Source: Kutzneria sp. 744 (GTDB lineage Bacteria > Actinomycetota > Actinomycetes > Mycobacteriales > Pseudonocardiaceae). Taken from it: a DNA stretch of 64,000 nucleotides. Position numbers and translations under genes: made by a program. Location of the stretch: assembly GCF_000568255.1 (NCBI RefSeq), contig NZ_KK037166.1:7065171-7129170 (forward strand). Reading direction: 5' to 3'. How positions within the stretch are numbered: the first letter of the stretch is position 1; each line of letters starts with the position of its first letter. The notes under the pieces were generated by a model, which ran no database searches, had not been told where the DNA came from, and worked only from the letters and a program-made list of their open reading frames with translations. This document shows, piece by piece, positions 52,507 to 61,307 of this stretch.

Positions 52507-53517
52507 ATGCGCGACATCTACCCGGAGATCGAGCCCTACGACCACGGCCTGCTCGACGTCGGCGACGGCAACCTCGTCTACTGGGAGACCTGCGGCAACC
52601 CGGCCGGCAAGCCGGTGCTGTCGGTGCACGGCGGCCCCGGCAGCGGCTGCGGCCCGGGCTCGCGCCGGTACTTCGACCCAGAGCGCTACCGGATCGTGCT
52701 GTTCGACCAGCGAAACTGCGGCCGCAGCCGGCCCAGCGCCGCCGACCCGGCGGTAGACCTGTCGGTCAACACCACCAGCCATCTCATTGCCGATATGGAA
52801 TTGCTGCGCAGGCACCTCGGCATCGACCGCTGGATGCTGTTCGGCGGCTCCTGGGGCTGCGTGCTCAGCCTCGTCTACGCCGAGCGGCACCCCGACCGCG
52901 TGACCGAGCTCGTGCAGATGGGCCTGGCCACCGGCCGTAAGGACGACGTCGACCTGCTGACTCGTGGCCTCGGCGGCATCTTCCCGCAGGCGTACGAGAA
53001 GTTCGTGGCGCTGCTGCCCGAGGACGAGCGCGACAACGCCCCGGCCGGCTACTCGAAGTTGCTCAACGATCCCGACCCCGCGGTCCGGGACCGGGCCATG
53101 CGGGCGTGGTGCGACTGGGAGGACGCGATGCTGCCCTACGCCCCGGCCCGCGCCATGTACGAGCAGGACGAGAAGTTCGCCTACGCCTTCACCCGGCTGG
53201 TCACGCACTACTGGAGCCAGGACCACTTCATCGACCCGGACGAGGTGCTGGCCAACGCCCACCGGCTGGCCGACATCCCGACCGTCTTCGTCCAGGGCGT
53301 CCTGGACCTCGGCAACCTCGTCGGCACGCCCTGGCTGCTGGCCCAGGCACTGCCGCACGCCGAGCTCGTGATGGTGCCCAACGAGGGCCACAGCGTGAGG
53401 TCGGAGGGCATGCGCGACGCCCTGGTCACGGCCACCGACAAGTTCGCGGAAAAAACTTCTGGCAGGGTGTCGATCGAGCCGACGGCCGATCGACGCGTAG
53501 GTGAGAAGGCACCCTGA
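52507..53517 (+). CDS. pip: prolyl aminopeptidase (proline iminopeptidase)
   Basis: A 336-residue alpha/beta hydrolase that removes N-terminal Pro. YPEIEPYDHGLLDVGDGNLV and the oxyanion motif HGGPGSGC, FDQRNCGRSRPSA, nucleophile Ser in FGGSWGCVLSL, acid Asp in VQGVLDLGN and His in NEGHSV are all present. The ordinary family motif near the acid is VHGRYD; here GVLDLGN differs slightly. Cytoplasmic. ATG at 52507 follows AAGGGGG. Confidence 0.88.
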   Translation: MRDIYPEIEPYDHGLLDVGDGNLVYWETCGNPAGKPVLSVHGGPGSGCGPGSRRYFDPERYRIVLFDQRNCGRSRPSAADPAVDLSVNTTSHLIADMELLRRHLGIDRWMLFGGSWGCVLSLVYAERHPDRVTELVQMGLATGRKDDVDLLTRGLGGIFPQAYEKFVALLPEDERDNAPAGYSKLLNDPDPAVRDRAMRAWCDWEDAMLPYAPARAMYEQDEKFAYAFTRLVTHYWSQDHFIDPDEVLANAHRLADIPTVFVQGVLDLGNLVGTPWLLAQALPHAELVMVPNEGHSVRSEGMRDALVTATDKFAEKTSGRVSIEPTADRRVGEKAP

Positions 53518-53533
53518 ACATGAGGAGACAGCG

Positions 53534-53968
53534 ATGCGTTTCATGGTGATCGTCAAGGCCACCGAGTCGAGCGAGGCCGGCGTGCTGCCCACGCCCGACG
53601 AGTTCGAGGCCATGGGCAAGTTCAACGAGGAGCTGGTCGACGCCGGCGTGCTGCTGGGCGCCGACGGCCTGCAGTCCAGCGCCAAGGGCGCCCGGATCTA
53701 CTTCGACGGCGACAAGAAGACGGTGGTGGACGGGCCGTTCACCGAGGCCAAGGAGCTGATCGCCGGCTACTGGCTGATCGAGGCCAAGTCGCTGGCCGAG
53801 TGCGTCGAGCGGTTCAAGCGCTGCCCCAACCCGGCCCCCGGCGTGCAGACCAACATCGAGATCCGCCAGGTCTTCACGGCCGAGGACTTCGGCGAGAACT
53901 TCACCCCGGAGCGCCAGGCGGCGGTCGAGGCCCTGCGGGAGCGCGCCGCGGCCCAGCACGACAACTGA
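53534..53968 (+). CDS. YciI/DGPF-domain protein
   Basis: A 144-residue ferredoxin-like-fold protein: FMVIVKATESSEAGVLPTPD, the DGPF motif in VVDGPFTEAKELIAGYWLIE, and ECVERFKRCPNPAPG. DGPF proteins are the standard neighbours of ECF42 sigma factors, as here (the sigma gene starts 45 bases later). Exact function unknown. Confidence 0.9.
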   Translation: MRFMVIVKATESSEAGVLPTPDEFEAMGKFNEELVDAGVLLGADGLQSSAKGARIYFDGDKKTVVDGPFTEAKELIAGYWLIEAKSLAECVERFKRCPNPAPGVQTNIEIRQVFTAEDFGENFTPERQAAVEALRERAAAQHDN

Positions 53969-54013
53969 CGGATTCGCTTGCGGTCGACACGCGCGGTGGG
54001 GTAGACGGGGTTT

Positions 54014-55267
54014 GTGCCCACGGATACCCACCGCGCGATCGACGCTGTCTGGCGGATCGAGGCGCCCCGGCTGATCGCCGGCCTGACCAGGCTCGTCCGT
54101 GATATCGGCACGGCCGAGGAGCTGGCCCAGGACGCGCTGGTGGCGGCCCTGGAGCAGTGGCCCAACGAGGGCGTGCCGAAGAATCCGGGCGCCTGGCTGA
54201 TGACCACGGCCAAGCGCCGGGCGATCGACCAGATCCGTCGCAACGAGACTTATCGGCGCAAGGTCGAGGAGGTCGGCCGCGACCTGGAGGAGTCGACCCC
54301 GGACATCGGTGCCATCGTCGCCGAGGACGACGGCATCGGCGACGACCTGCTGCGGCTGGTTTTTGTGTCCTGCCACCCCGTGCTGTCCACCGAGGCCCGC
54401 GCCGCCCTGACGCTGCGGCTGCTCGGTGGCCTCACCACGGACGAGATCGCCCGGGCCTTCCTGGTGCCGGAATCGACTGTGGCGCAACGGATCGTGCGGG
54501 CGAAGAAGACCTTGGCCAAGGCCGATGTGCCCTTCGAGGTGCCGCAGGGCGAGGAGCTGGCGGCCCGGCTGTCCTCCGTGCTCGAAGTCGTCTACCTGAT
54601 CTTCAACGAGGGCTATTCGGCTACCGCCGGCGACGACTGGATGCGGCCCGGGTTGTGTGAGGATGCGTTGCGGCTAGGGCGAATCCTGGCCCGGCTGGCC
54701 CCGCGCGAGCCCGAGGTGCACGGCCTGGTGGCGCTGATGGAGATCCAGGCCTCCCGCGCCGCCGCCCGCACCGGGCCCGGCGGCGAGCCCATCCTGCTGG
54801 CCGACCAGAACCGGGGTCGCTGGGACCAGCTGCTGATCCGCCGTGGGCTGGCCGCGTTGGAACAGGCCGATGCCCTCATCGACGACAAGCCTGGCGCCTA
54901 CGTGCTCCAGGCCGCCATCGCCGCGTGCCACGCCCAGGCCCGGCGTTTCGAGGACACCGACTGGGAACGCATCGCCTGGCTGTACGAGCGGCTGGCCGAG
55001 GCCATGCCCTCGCCCGTGGTCGAGCTGAACCGGGCCGTGGCGCTGTCCATGGCCTTCGGGCCCGGGACCGGCCTCGCGCTGCTGGACCAGCTGATGGAGA
55101 TCCCGGCGATGCAGAACTACCACCTGCTGCCCAGCGTGCGCGGCGACTTCCTGGCCAAGCTCGGTCGTCTGCCCGAGGCCCGCGCCGAGTTCGAGCGGGC
55201 CGCCTCCCTCACCCGCAACGAACGCGAACGCACCCTGCTGCTGGACCGCGCCGCCGCCTGCGGCTAA
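54014..55267 (+). CDS. ECF42-type RNA polymerase sigma factor
   Basis: A 417-residue sigma factor. The first 180 residues carry region 2 (IGTAEELAQDALVAALEQWP, PGAWLMTTAKRRAIDQIRR) and region 4 (LRLLGGLTTDEIARAFLVPE followed by STVAQRIVRAKKTL); the remaining helical extension (VVYLIFNEGYSATAGDDWMR, LVALMEIQASRAAAR, PSVRGDFLAKLGRLPEARAE) is TPR-like and marks ECF42. This group lacks an anti-sigma factor; the extension and the DGPF protein upstream are thought to regulate it. GTG start. Confidence 0.9.
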   Translation: MPTDTHRAIDAVWRIEAPRLIAGLTRLVRDIGTAEELAQDALVAALEQWPNEGVPKNPGAWLMTTAKRRAIDQIRRNETYRRKVEEVGRDLEESTPDIGAIVAEDDGIGDDLLRLVFVSCHPVLSTEARAALTLRLLGGLTTDEIARAFLVPESTVAQRIVRAKKTLAKADVPFEVPQGEELAARLSSVLEVVYLIFNEGYSATAGDDWMRPGLCEDALRLGRILARLAPREPEVHGLVALMEIQASRAAARTGPGGEPILLADQNRGRWDQLLIRRGLAALEQADALIDDKPGAYVLQAAIAACHAQARRFEDTDWERIAWLYERLAEAMPSPVVELNRAVALSMAFGPGTGLALLDQLMEIPAMQNYHLLPSVRGDFLAKLGRLPEARAEFERAASLTRNERERTLLLDRAAACG

Positions 55268-55303
55268 CCCCCCAAGATCAAGGGACCAATCCTGACGTTC
55301 AAC

Positions 55304-55356
55304 GTCAGGAAGGGCCCCTTACTGACGTTGAACGTCAGTAAGGGGCCCTTCCTGAC
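55304..55356. terminator. 53-base near-perfect palindrome between convergent genes
   Basis: Two 26-base perfect arms (55304-55329 and 55331-55356) flank a single G. The first arm begins GTCAGGAAGGGCCCCTTACT and the second ends the mirror image. It contains the palindrome CTGACGTTNAACGTCAG, which also occurs once before it at 55292-55308. Probably a bidirectional terminator; similar GGAAGG(N)CCTTACT stretches are common in this genus group, see 29479-29506. Confidence 0.75.
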
Positions 55357-55361
55357 AGAAG

Positions 55362-55790
55362 TCACCCGGCCACCCGGTCCTGGGCGATGACGTGGTTGGC
55401 CTTGACCCGCACCAGGATGTTGCCGGCGCGGGCGCTGTACTCGACGAACTGGGCGGCCTGCTCGGCCGGCAGGTAGCGCTCGGCGATGAGCGTCGCGCAG
55501 CGGCGCAGCTCGGCCGGGTCGTCGGAGAGTTCGGCGGTGCCCTCGACCGACACGAAGGCGTACGGCGGCTGGTCGTCGTCGACCACCACCGACACCTGGG
55601 GGTTGGCCCGCATGGCCTTGCCCTTCACGCTGTCGGCCCCGGTGAACATCACCACGTCCTCGCCGTCGAGGGCGTACCAGATCGGCACGGCGTGCGGCCG
55701 GCCCGAGGCCCGCAGCGTCACCAGCACGGCGGTGCGAGTGCCCTCGGACAGGAATTCCTGTTGGCGCGCAACGGTCATCGGCTCAGGCAT
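55362..55790 (-). CDS. pyridoxamine 5'-phosphate oxidase-like (PPOX) F420/FMN protein
   Basis: A 142-residue split-barrel flavin/F420 protein: LVTLRASGRPHAVPIWYALD, VVMFTGADSVKGKAMRANPQ, VSVVVDDDQPPYAFVSVEGT and LVRVKANHVIAQDRV. Typical of the TIGR03618-like F420-binding group. Substrate unknown. ATG at 55790 lies inside the end of the SnoaL-type sigma gene (eight-base overlap), so they are co-expressed. Confidence 0.82.
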   Translation of the reverse strand: MPEPMTVARQQEFLSEGTRTAVLVTLRASGRPHAVPIWYALDGEDVVMFTGADSVKGKAMRANPQVSVVVDDDQPPYAFVSVEGTAELSDDPAELRRCATLIAERYLPAEQAAQFVEYSARAGNILVRVKANHVIAQDRVAG

Positions 55791-56709
55791 CGTCACCCAA
55801 CTCCTTCGGCAGGCCAAGGTCGTCGAACATCCGGGCGTCGAACACGTGGATCTGGGTCACCAGGCCGTCGACCACCCGGAACACGTCCAGCTTGAACGGG
55901 CGGAAGCCGACCTCGCCGGGCCGGCGCAGGTAGCTGGCGGCGGCCGGCGTGCGGTTGACGGAGGTGGGCAGCAGCCGCCACTCGCCCATGCCGTCGGGGC
56001 CGAACGCGAGGTCGAACAACGGCTTCATGGAGGCGACGCCGAGGTAGGTCATCGGCGCGGGCGGCATGGAGATGCGGATGTCGTCGCGCACCAGCCGGAT
56101 GAAGTGGTCGATGTCGGCGTGTTCGTGCGCCTCGATCATGCCCGTGAGCAGGGCCTGCTCGTCGCCGCTCGGCCTGGACGGCGTCCACTGGGTGCTGCGC
56201 AGCGTGGCGCGGGCCCGTTGCAGGGCGCTGTTGGCCGCCGGCACGGTCAGGTCGAGCAGGCGAGCCGTCTCGGCGGCCGACCAGTCGAGCACGTCACGCA
56301 GGATGAGCACGGCCCGCTGCCGCGCCGGCAGCAGCTGGATCGCGGCCAGGTAGGCCAGCTCGATCGTCTCGCGCTCGACCACGATCCGGTCCGGCGACAG
56401 CTCGTCGAGCAGCGTGTCGGGATAGGGCTGGAGGTACGGCGCGCGGCGCTTGCGGCTGCGGATGGCGTCGAGGCAGGCGTTGGTGGCGATCTTGTACAGC
56501 CACGCCCGCACGCCGTCGTCGCGCACGTCGTCGCGGGCCCGCCAAGCCCGCAGGAAGGTTTCCTGCACCAGGTCGTCGGCGTCCTCGAAGGAGCCGAGCA
56601 TCCGGTAGCAGTGCACGTGGAGCTCGCGGCGGTGCCGCGCGGTGAGCTCGGTGAAGTCGTCCTGGTCCACTGGGTCCGCAGCATGGCACGGGTCGTGTAG
56701 CGCTGTCAT
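55783..56709 (-). CDS. ECF sigma factor with SnoaL-like C-terminal domain (SigG/SigJ type)
   Basis: A 308-residue sigma factor. Region 2: HRRELHVHCYRMLGSFEDAD then DLVQETFLRAWRARD, AWLYKIATNACLDAIRSRKR; region 4: LLPARQRAVLILRDVLDWSA, ETARLLDLTVPAANSALQRA. The last 110 residues form an NTF2/SnoaL-like domain (ADIDHFIRLVRDDIRISMPP, FKLDVFRVVDGLVTQIHVFD), thought to control sigma activity in place of an anti-sigma factor. Convergent with the ECF42 gene, which is unusual in being so close. Confidence 0.9.
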   Translation of the reverse strand: MTALHDPCHAADPVDQDDFTELTARHRRELHVHCYRMLGSFEDADDLVQETFLRAWRARDDVRDDGVRAWLYKIATNACLDAIRSRKRRAPYLQPYPDTLLDELSPDRIVVERETIELAYLAAIQLLPARQRAVLILRDVLDWSAAETARLLDLTVPAANSALQRARATLRSTQWTPSRPSGDEQALLTGMIEAHEHADIDHFIRLVRDDIRISMPPAPMTYLGVASMKPLFDLAFGPDGMGEWRLLPTSVNRTPAAASYLRRPGEVGFRPFKLDVFRVVDGLVTQIHVFDARMFDDLGLPKELGDDA

Positions 56710-56739
56710 GCGAACTACAACGACGGCCAGGAGCAGAAC

Positions 56740-57630
56740 TCATCGGTCCCACTCCCATTCGATCCGGTAGGCCCCGGCCGGCTGGTCCAGCCACACCGCC
56801 CGGACGGTGCGGCGGTCGTCGATGAACAACTCGGTGGCGACGCCGCGACCGCCGTCGGTCGGTTCCGAGCTGGACCGGAAGTGTCTCGGAACCGCTTCCG
56901 GATGAAAGGTGATCTCCAGAACGTACTGTCGGATCGGGGCCGCGAATCGCCGTTCGCACATCACCGCCCTGTTACCGCCGGGTACAAATTCGAGGCCGTA
57001 TTCGACAACGGTTCGCTCGCCCTTGCGCAGGTTCTGGTCGAACCACAGTTCGGCGGCCATCAGATGCGACTCGCGGTCGACGCCGACCCGGCCGAGCCGC
57101 ACCCCGGCCACCGGCACCACCGTGGGCAGTCGGGCGCAGCGGGTGTCGTCCCGGTAGACGGCGATCATGTGCCGGGCCTTCTCGGTCACGGCCTCAAGCA
57201 CGGCGATGACCCGGCAGTAGTTCTCGCCGCCGCGCTGATCCATCGCGTAGCGCTCGTGGTAACTGATCACTCTTCGGTGCTCGGCCGGCCGCTGGACCTG
57301 CGACATCAGCTGGTCGACGGCCTGGCCGAAGTGGCCCCAGAGCTCGCCCGACGGCACCATCCGCTGGCGGTTGCGGCCCCGTCTGACCCGGTCGCCCAGC
57401 AGCTCACGCAGCGAGCCCGGCGGCACGCAGAGGATCTCCTCCAGCGCCTTGAGCGCGGCCAGCGACTCCGGACGCTCGGGTCTGCTCCGGCCTCTGGACC
57501 AGTAGCTGAGCGTGGCGGTGCTCAGCGCGAATCCCCGCTCGGCGAGTCGGTGGACGATACGGTCCAGGGTCAACCCGCTGGCGGTGATCGCACCGAGCAG
57601 GGCGGGCGCGAAGTCGCGGCGTTGCGTCAT
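56740..57630 (-). CDS. XRE-type DNA-binding protein with C-terminal unknown domain
   Basis: A 296-residue protein. Residues 15-75 form a helix-turn-helix: LTLDRIVHRLAERGFALSTA, TLSYWSRGRSRPERPESLAA, LKALEEILCVPPGSL. The rest is rich in beta strands (HRRVISYHERYAMDQRGGEN, RTVVEYGLEFVPGGN, YVLEITFHPEAVPRHFRSSS, AYRIEWEWDR). Such proteins are numerous in Pseudonocardiales. No partner recognised. Confidence 0.75.
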   Translation of the reverse strand: MTQRRDFAPALLGAITASGLTLDRIVHRLAERGFALSTATLSYWSRGRSRPERPESLAALKALEEILCVPPGSLRELLGDRVRRGRNRQRMVPSGELWGHFGQAVDQLMSQVQRPAEHRRVISYHERYAMDQRGGENYCRVIAVLEAVTEKARHMIAVYRDDTRCARLPTVVPVAGVRLGRVGVDRESHLMAAELWFDQNLRKGERTVVEYGLEFVPGGNRAVMCERRFAAPIRQYVLEITFHPEAVPRHFRSSSEPTDGGRGVATELFIDDRRTVRAVWLDQPAGAYRIEWEWDR

Positions 57631-57909
57631 CGCCGCCGATTGTGACGGAAGAATTCCCGGGGTACCACCCTTCTTTTGGCGCTTGCCGACATCGTGTTAA
57701 CACTTAAGTTTCGCGCCTTGTGGATGTGAGGCGAAATCGTATTCACTCGGGGTTCGCCCGCGCCGGACCACTCCCTGCATGGCCCGGCGCGGCGACCCTG
57801 CGTTCCAGTTTGGACCGATTCCAGGAAGGTCGGCCGTCACTGCCGCGTCACGGAAACGGCACGCAATCACCTGTTGTCCCGGGCGGCCGGCGGCGGTCAT
57901 GATTCGGGG

Positions 57910-59481
57910 ATGGTGGGATACGACGCGGTCGTCGTCGGCAGCGGCCACAACGCGCTGGTGGCCGCCGCGTACCTGGCGCGGGCCGGCTGGGGTGTGCTGG
58001 TCCTTGAGGGCAACGACCGGCCCGGCGGCCTGGTCCGCACCGACCCGCTGACCTTGCCCGGCTTCGTGCACGACAACTTCTCGGCGGCGCACCCGCTGTT
58101 CGTGGCGGGCCCGGCGTACGCGGATCTCCGGTCCGAACTGGACATCGACTATCTCAACACGCGATACCCCACCGGGGTGTCGTTGCCCGACGGCCGCAGC
58201 TCGGTGGTGTCCACCGATCTCGACGAGAACATCGTCGAGGCCAACCGGCTCGCGCCCGGCGACGGCGACGCGATGGGGGAGATCTTCAAGGAGTTCGGGC
58301 CGGCCATCGAGACGGTGTTCGCGCTGTGCTCGGCCGACCTGACAACGCCCAGCTCGGCCGCGGCGATCCAGGGCCTGATGCACACGGCCGACGGTGGTTT
58401 CTCCGATTTCGCCCACATGTTCACGCTGAGCGCGCGGGCCCTGCTTGAGCAGCGGTTCCGCTCGCCCGTGCTGCGGGCCATGCTCGCGCCGTGGGCCACG
58501 CACCTCGGCCGGGCCGTCGACGACGCCAACAGTGGCACCTGGACCGTGCTGGTGCTGGCCGCGCTGACCATGGTCGGCATGCCCATTCCCCGTGGTGGCA
58601 GCGAAGAGCTGGTCAAGGGACTGGTCAAGATCGTCGAGCGCAACGGTGGCGAGGTCCGCTGTGGACAGTGGGTGAAACACGTCCTGGTCGAGGGTGGGCA
58701 TGCCGTCGGCGTGCGCACCGCCGACGGCGACGTGATCCACGCGCGCCGGGCCGTGATCGCCTCGGTCAATCCGGACCAGCTCTACCTGCGGCTGCTCGAC
58801 CACGAGCACGGCGCCACCCCGCCCGCGATTCGCAAGCACGCCAAGGACTATCGCTACGGTCTCGGCGCGGTGCAGGTTCATCTCGCGCTGTCCGAGCCGG
58901 CCCGGTTCCACGACGAGCGGCTCATGCACGTCGGCCAGCCGCACCTGACCGGTGGCCTCAACGCGATCTCTCGTGCCACCAACGAGGCCCTGCGCGGTTT
59001 ACTGCCGGTCGAGCCGACGATCTCGTGGGACACACCGTCCACTTTGGACTCTTCCCGCTGCCCGCCCGGTCGAGCCGTGGCGCGGCTGCAAATGCTTGAG
59101 GTGCCGGCGATCGTGCACGGCGACGCCGCCGGCACGATCCCCGTCGGCGAGCACGGCTGGACCGAGGACGTCAAGAACGCCTTCGCCGACCGGGTCGTCG
59201 ACGAGGCCGCCCGGCATGTGTCCGGGCTCAAGGACATCATCCTCGACCGGCACGTGATCAGCCCGCGCGAGCTCGCCGCGTTCAACCCCAACTGCGGCCC
59301 CGGAGATCCCTTCGGCGGCAGCCACGACCTGGCCCAGAGCTACGTGTTCAGCCCGCTGCCCGGCCAGCCCAGCCACCGCACCGTCGTGCCCAACCTGTAC
59401 ATGCTCGGCGCCGCCACCTGGCCTGGCCACGGCATCAACGGCGGCTCCGGCTACATCGTGGCCCAGGAGCTGATGGACTGA
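57910..59481 (+). CDS. CrtI-like FAD-dependent amine oxidase/desaturase family protein
   Basis: A 523-residue flavoprotein: Rossmann opening DAVVVGSGHNALVAAAYLAR, then LVLEGNDRPGGLVRTDPLTL (GG motif), GGSEELVKGLVKIVERNGGE and ATWPGHGINGGSGYIVAQEL near the end, which closes the FAD site. Resembles phytoene desaturase/isorenieratene-like oxidoreductases but no carotenoid genes adjoin. The 275 bases upstream hold no gene; an AT-rich spot, GTGTTAACACTTAAG (57691-57705), may be a promoter. Confidence 0.85.
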   Translation: MVGYDAVVVGSGHNALVAAAYLARAGWGVLVLEGNDRPGGLVRTDPLTLPGFVHDNFSAAHPLFVAGPAYADLRSELDIDYLNTRYPTGVSLPDGRSSVVSTDLDENIVEANRLAPGDGDAMGEIFKEFGPAIETVFALCSADLTTPSSAAAIQGLMHTADGGFSDFAHMFTLSARALLEQRFRSPVLRAMLAPWATHLGRAVDDANSGTWTVLVLAALTMVGMPIPRGGSEELVKGLVKIVERNGGEVRCGQWVKHVLVEGGHAVGVRTADGDVIHARRAVIASVNPDQLYLRLLDHEHGATPPAIRKHAKDYRYGLGAVQVHLALSEPARFHDERLMHVGQPHLTGGLNAISRATNEALRGLLPVEPTISWDTPSTLDSSRCPPGRAVARLQMLEVPAIVHGDAAGTIPVGEHGWTEDVKNAFADRVVDEAARHVSGLKDIILDRHVISPRELAAFNPNCGPGDPFGGSHDLAQSYVFSPLPGQPSHRTVVPNLYMLGAATWPGHGINGGSGYIVAQELMD

Positions 59482-59557
59482 CACCCCCTCACTCGCGCCG
59501 CCGTCTTTGACGCTTGGACGGGGGCTTTCCTCTACTCGGAGTTCAGGAACGGCGCTT

Positions 59558-60406
59558 TCACGCCGCTGAAAGTTGCGCGAAGGCGGCCCAACCGGTAATG
59601 GCGAAGTTGCTGCCGTCGTGGGCCACCTCGACCGCCCCGTGCCCGCCGAAGTGCGCCGGCACGACCAGTTCCCGCTCGTCGGCGGCCCGGCCGAGAACAC
59701 GCAGCCGGGTGGCCTGCGCCTGATTCTGGTCGAGGCAGAAGGTGCTGTTGCACAACGGATCCGTCACCTGGTACGGGCTGTGCAGCATGTCGCCGACGAA
59801 CACCGCCCGGTCGCTCCCGGACCGCAGCCGCAGCACCGCCGACCCCGGCGTGTGCCCGGGCGCGGCCTCCAGTTCGAGGTTGTCGTCGATGCGGAAACCG
59901 TTCTCCCACAACGTGACCAGGTCCATGACCGGGGCGACGCTGTCGTCGTGCACCTCGGTGCCTTTGAAATGCTCGTGGTCGGCGCGGTGGATCAGGTAGG
60001 TGGCGTTGGGAAACGTGGGCGCCCACTCGCCGTCGACGTCATGCGTGTTCCAGCCGACGTGATCGGCGTGCACGTGCGTGTTGACCACGACGTTCACATC
60101 GGACGGATCGACGACGGCGCTCAGCCGTTCGAGGAAATCCGTGTGCCAGCCGGCAAAAACCGGGTTGGTGCGCACGCGATCGTTGCCGACGCCGGTGTCG
60201 ACCAGGATCGTGCGGCCGGCGCTGCGCAGTACCCAGGTCTGGGCCGCGGCGATCATGCCGCCGGTCGCCGGGTCGTGGTGGTCGGGGACCAGCCAGGAAG
60301 GCGCCGGGTCCGGCACGCCCGGCACGAATGTGCGCAGCGGCCCGAACTCGCCGTGCCGCTCGACGACCCGCGTGATCTCGACCTCGCCCAAGGTGATGGT
60401 GTCCAT
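59558..60406 (-). CDS. metallo-beta-lactamase-fold hydrolase
   Basis: A 282-residue dinuclear metal hydrolase. Metal ligands: THVHADHVGWN (HxHxDH), PGHTPGS, GDMLHSP (Asp) and AHFGG (His). The HADHVGWN form is that of the lactonase and phosphodiester branch, so lactone hydrolysis (for example quorum signals) is possible but unproved. No signal peptide. Divergent from an AraC gene with a palindrome between, implying joint regulation. Confidence 0.85.
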   Translation of the reverse strand: MDTITLGEVEITRVVERHGEFGPLRTFVPGVPDPAPSWLVPDHHDPATGGMIAAAQTWVLRSAGRTILVDTGVGNDRVRTNPVFAGWHTDFLERLSAVVDPSDVNVVVNTHVHADHVGWNTHDVDGEWAPTFPNATYLIHRADHEHFKGTEVHDDSVAPVMDLVTLWENGFRIDDNLELEAAPGHTPGSAVLRLRSGSDRAVFVGDMLHSPYQVTDPLCNSTFCLDQNQAQATRLRVLGRAADERELVVPAHFGGHGAVEVAHDGSNFAITGWAAFAQLSAA

Positions 60407-60441
60407 GGGTACAAGTCTGCGGCTCACAGCTGAGCGTTTGA

Positions 60442-60455
60442 ATGCTTGCAAGCAT
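60442..60455. promoter_or_regulatory. operator between MBL hydrolase and araC genes
   Basis: ATGCTTGCAAGCAT is a 14-base perfect palindrome; a further half site CATGCTTGAT occurs at 60462. Placed 36 bases from one start and 28 from the other. Likely binding site of the adjacent AraC protein. Confidence 0.6.
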
Positions 60456-60482
60456 CGGTTCCATGCTTGATACGCTCAGGCC

Positions 60483-61307
60483 ATGGATGTGCTGAGCGAT
60501 GTTGTCGCCGTGCTGCGGACCGGGCGGCCGTCGTCCAACCGCACCTCGGTGGACGTCCGTTGGCAGGTGCCGTTCGAGGCCTACGACGGCGCCGGCTTCC
60601 ACATCCTGTTGCGCGGCAACTGCTCGCTGCTCGGCGATTTCGCCGAACCAATCAGGCTCGGCGTCGGCGATGTCGTGCTGTTGCCGCACGGCGCCGCGCA
60701 TGCGCTGGCCGGCGACGGAACCGAACTGCTGTGCGGCAAGTACCGGCTCGACCGGTCGCGAGCGCATCCCCTGCTCGGCGACCTGCCCGAGATCATCCAC
60801 CTGCCCGCGACCGTCGGCCGCCACCCCGAGCTGCGCTCGGCCATCGACCTGCTCGGCGCCGAGGTCGAGGCCGACCGCTCGGGGCGTGATGCCGTCGTGT
60901 CGGGTCTGCTCGATCTGCTGCTGGTGTACATGCTTCGGGCCTGGCTCGACGACAATCCCGGCGTCGGCTGGTCGGCCGCGCTGGCCGATCCGGCAGTGGC
61001 CGGGGCGTTGCACGCCATCCACGATGATCCGGCGCGGCCGTGGACCGTGCCCGAACTGGCCGCACTGGTCGGGCAGTCCCGGGCCACCCTGGCCCGGCGG
61101 TTCGCCGCGCTCGTCGGCCAGCCGCCGATGGCCTACCTGACATGGTGGCGGATGACCCGGGCCGCCCGTCTGCTCCGCGACTCCGACGCGCCGCTGTCGG
61201 CCATCGCCCGCCAGGTCGGCTACGAGTCGCCGTTCGCCTTCTCCCACGCGTTCAAGCGGCTGTTCGGCCAGTCGCCCAACCAGTACCGGCTTTCGGAGGT
61301 CTTGTGA
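60483..61307 (+). CDS. AraC-family regulator with cupin domain
   Basis: A 274-residue regulator. N-terminal cupin_6-like part: FHILLRGNCSLLGDFAEPIR, LGVGDVVLLPHGAAHALAGD; C-terminal double helix-turn-helix: WTVPELAALVGQSRATLARR FAALVGQ and LSAIARQVGYESPFAFSHAF KRLFGQSPNQYR. Stop overlaps the next start (TGATG). Divergent from the metallo-hydrolase, its probable target. Confidence 0.88.
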   Translation: MDVLSDVVAVLRTGRPSSNRTSVDVRWQVPFEAYDGAGFHILLRGNCSLLGDFAEPIRLGVGDVVLLPHGAAHALAGDGTELLCGKYRLDRSRAHPLLGDLPEIIHLPATVGRHPELRSAIDLLGAEVEADRSGRDAVVSGLLDLLLVYMLRAWLDDNPGVGWSAALADPAVAGALHAIHDDPARPWTVPELAALVGQSRATLARRFAALVGQPPMAYLTWWRMTRAARLLRDSDAPLSAIARQVGYESPFAFSHAFKRLFGQSPNQYRLSEVL

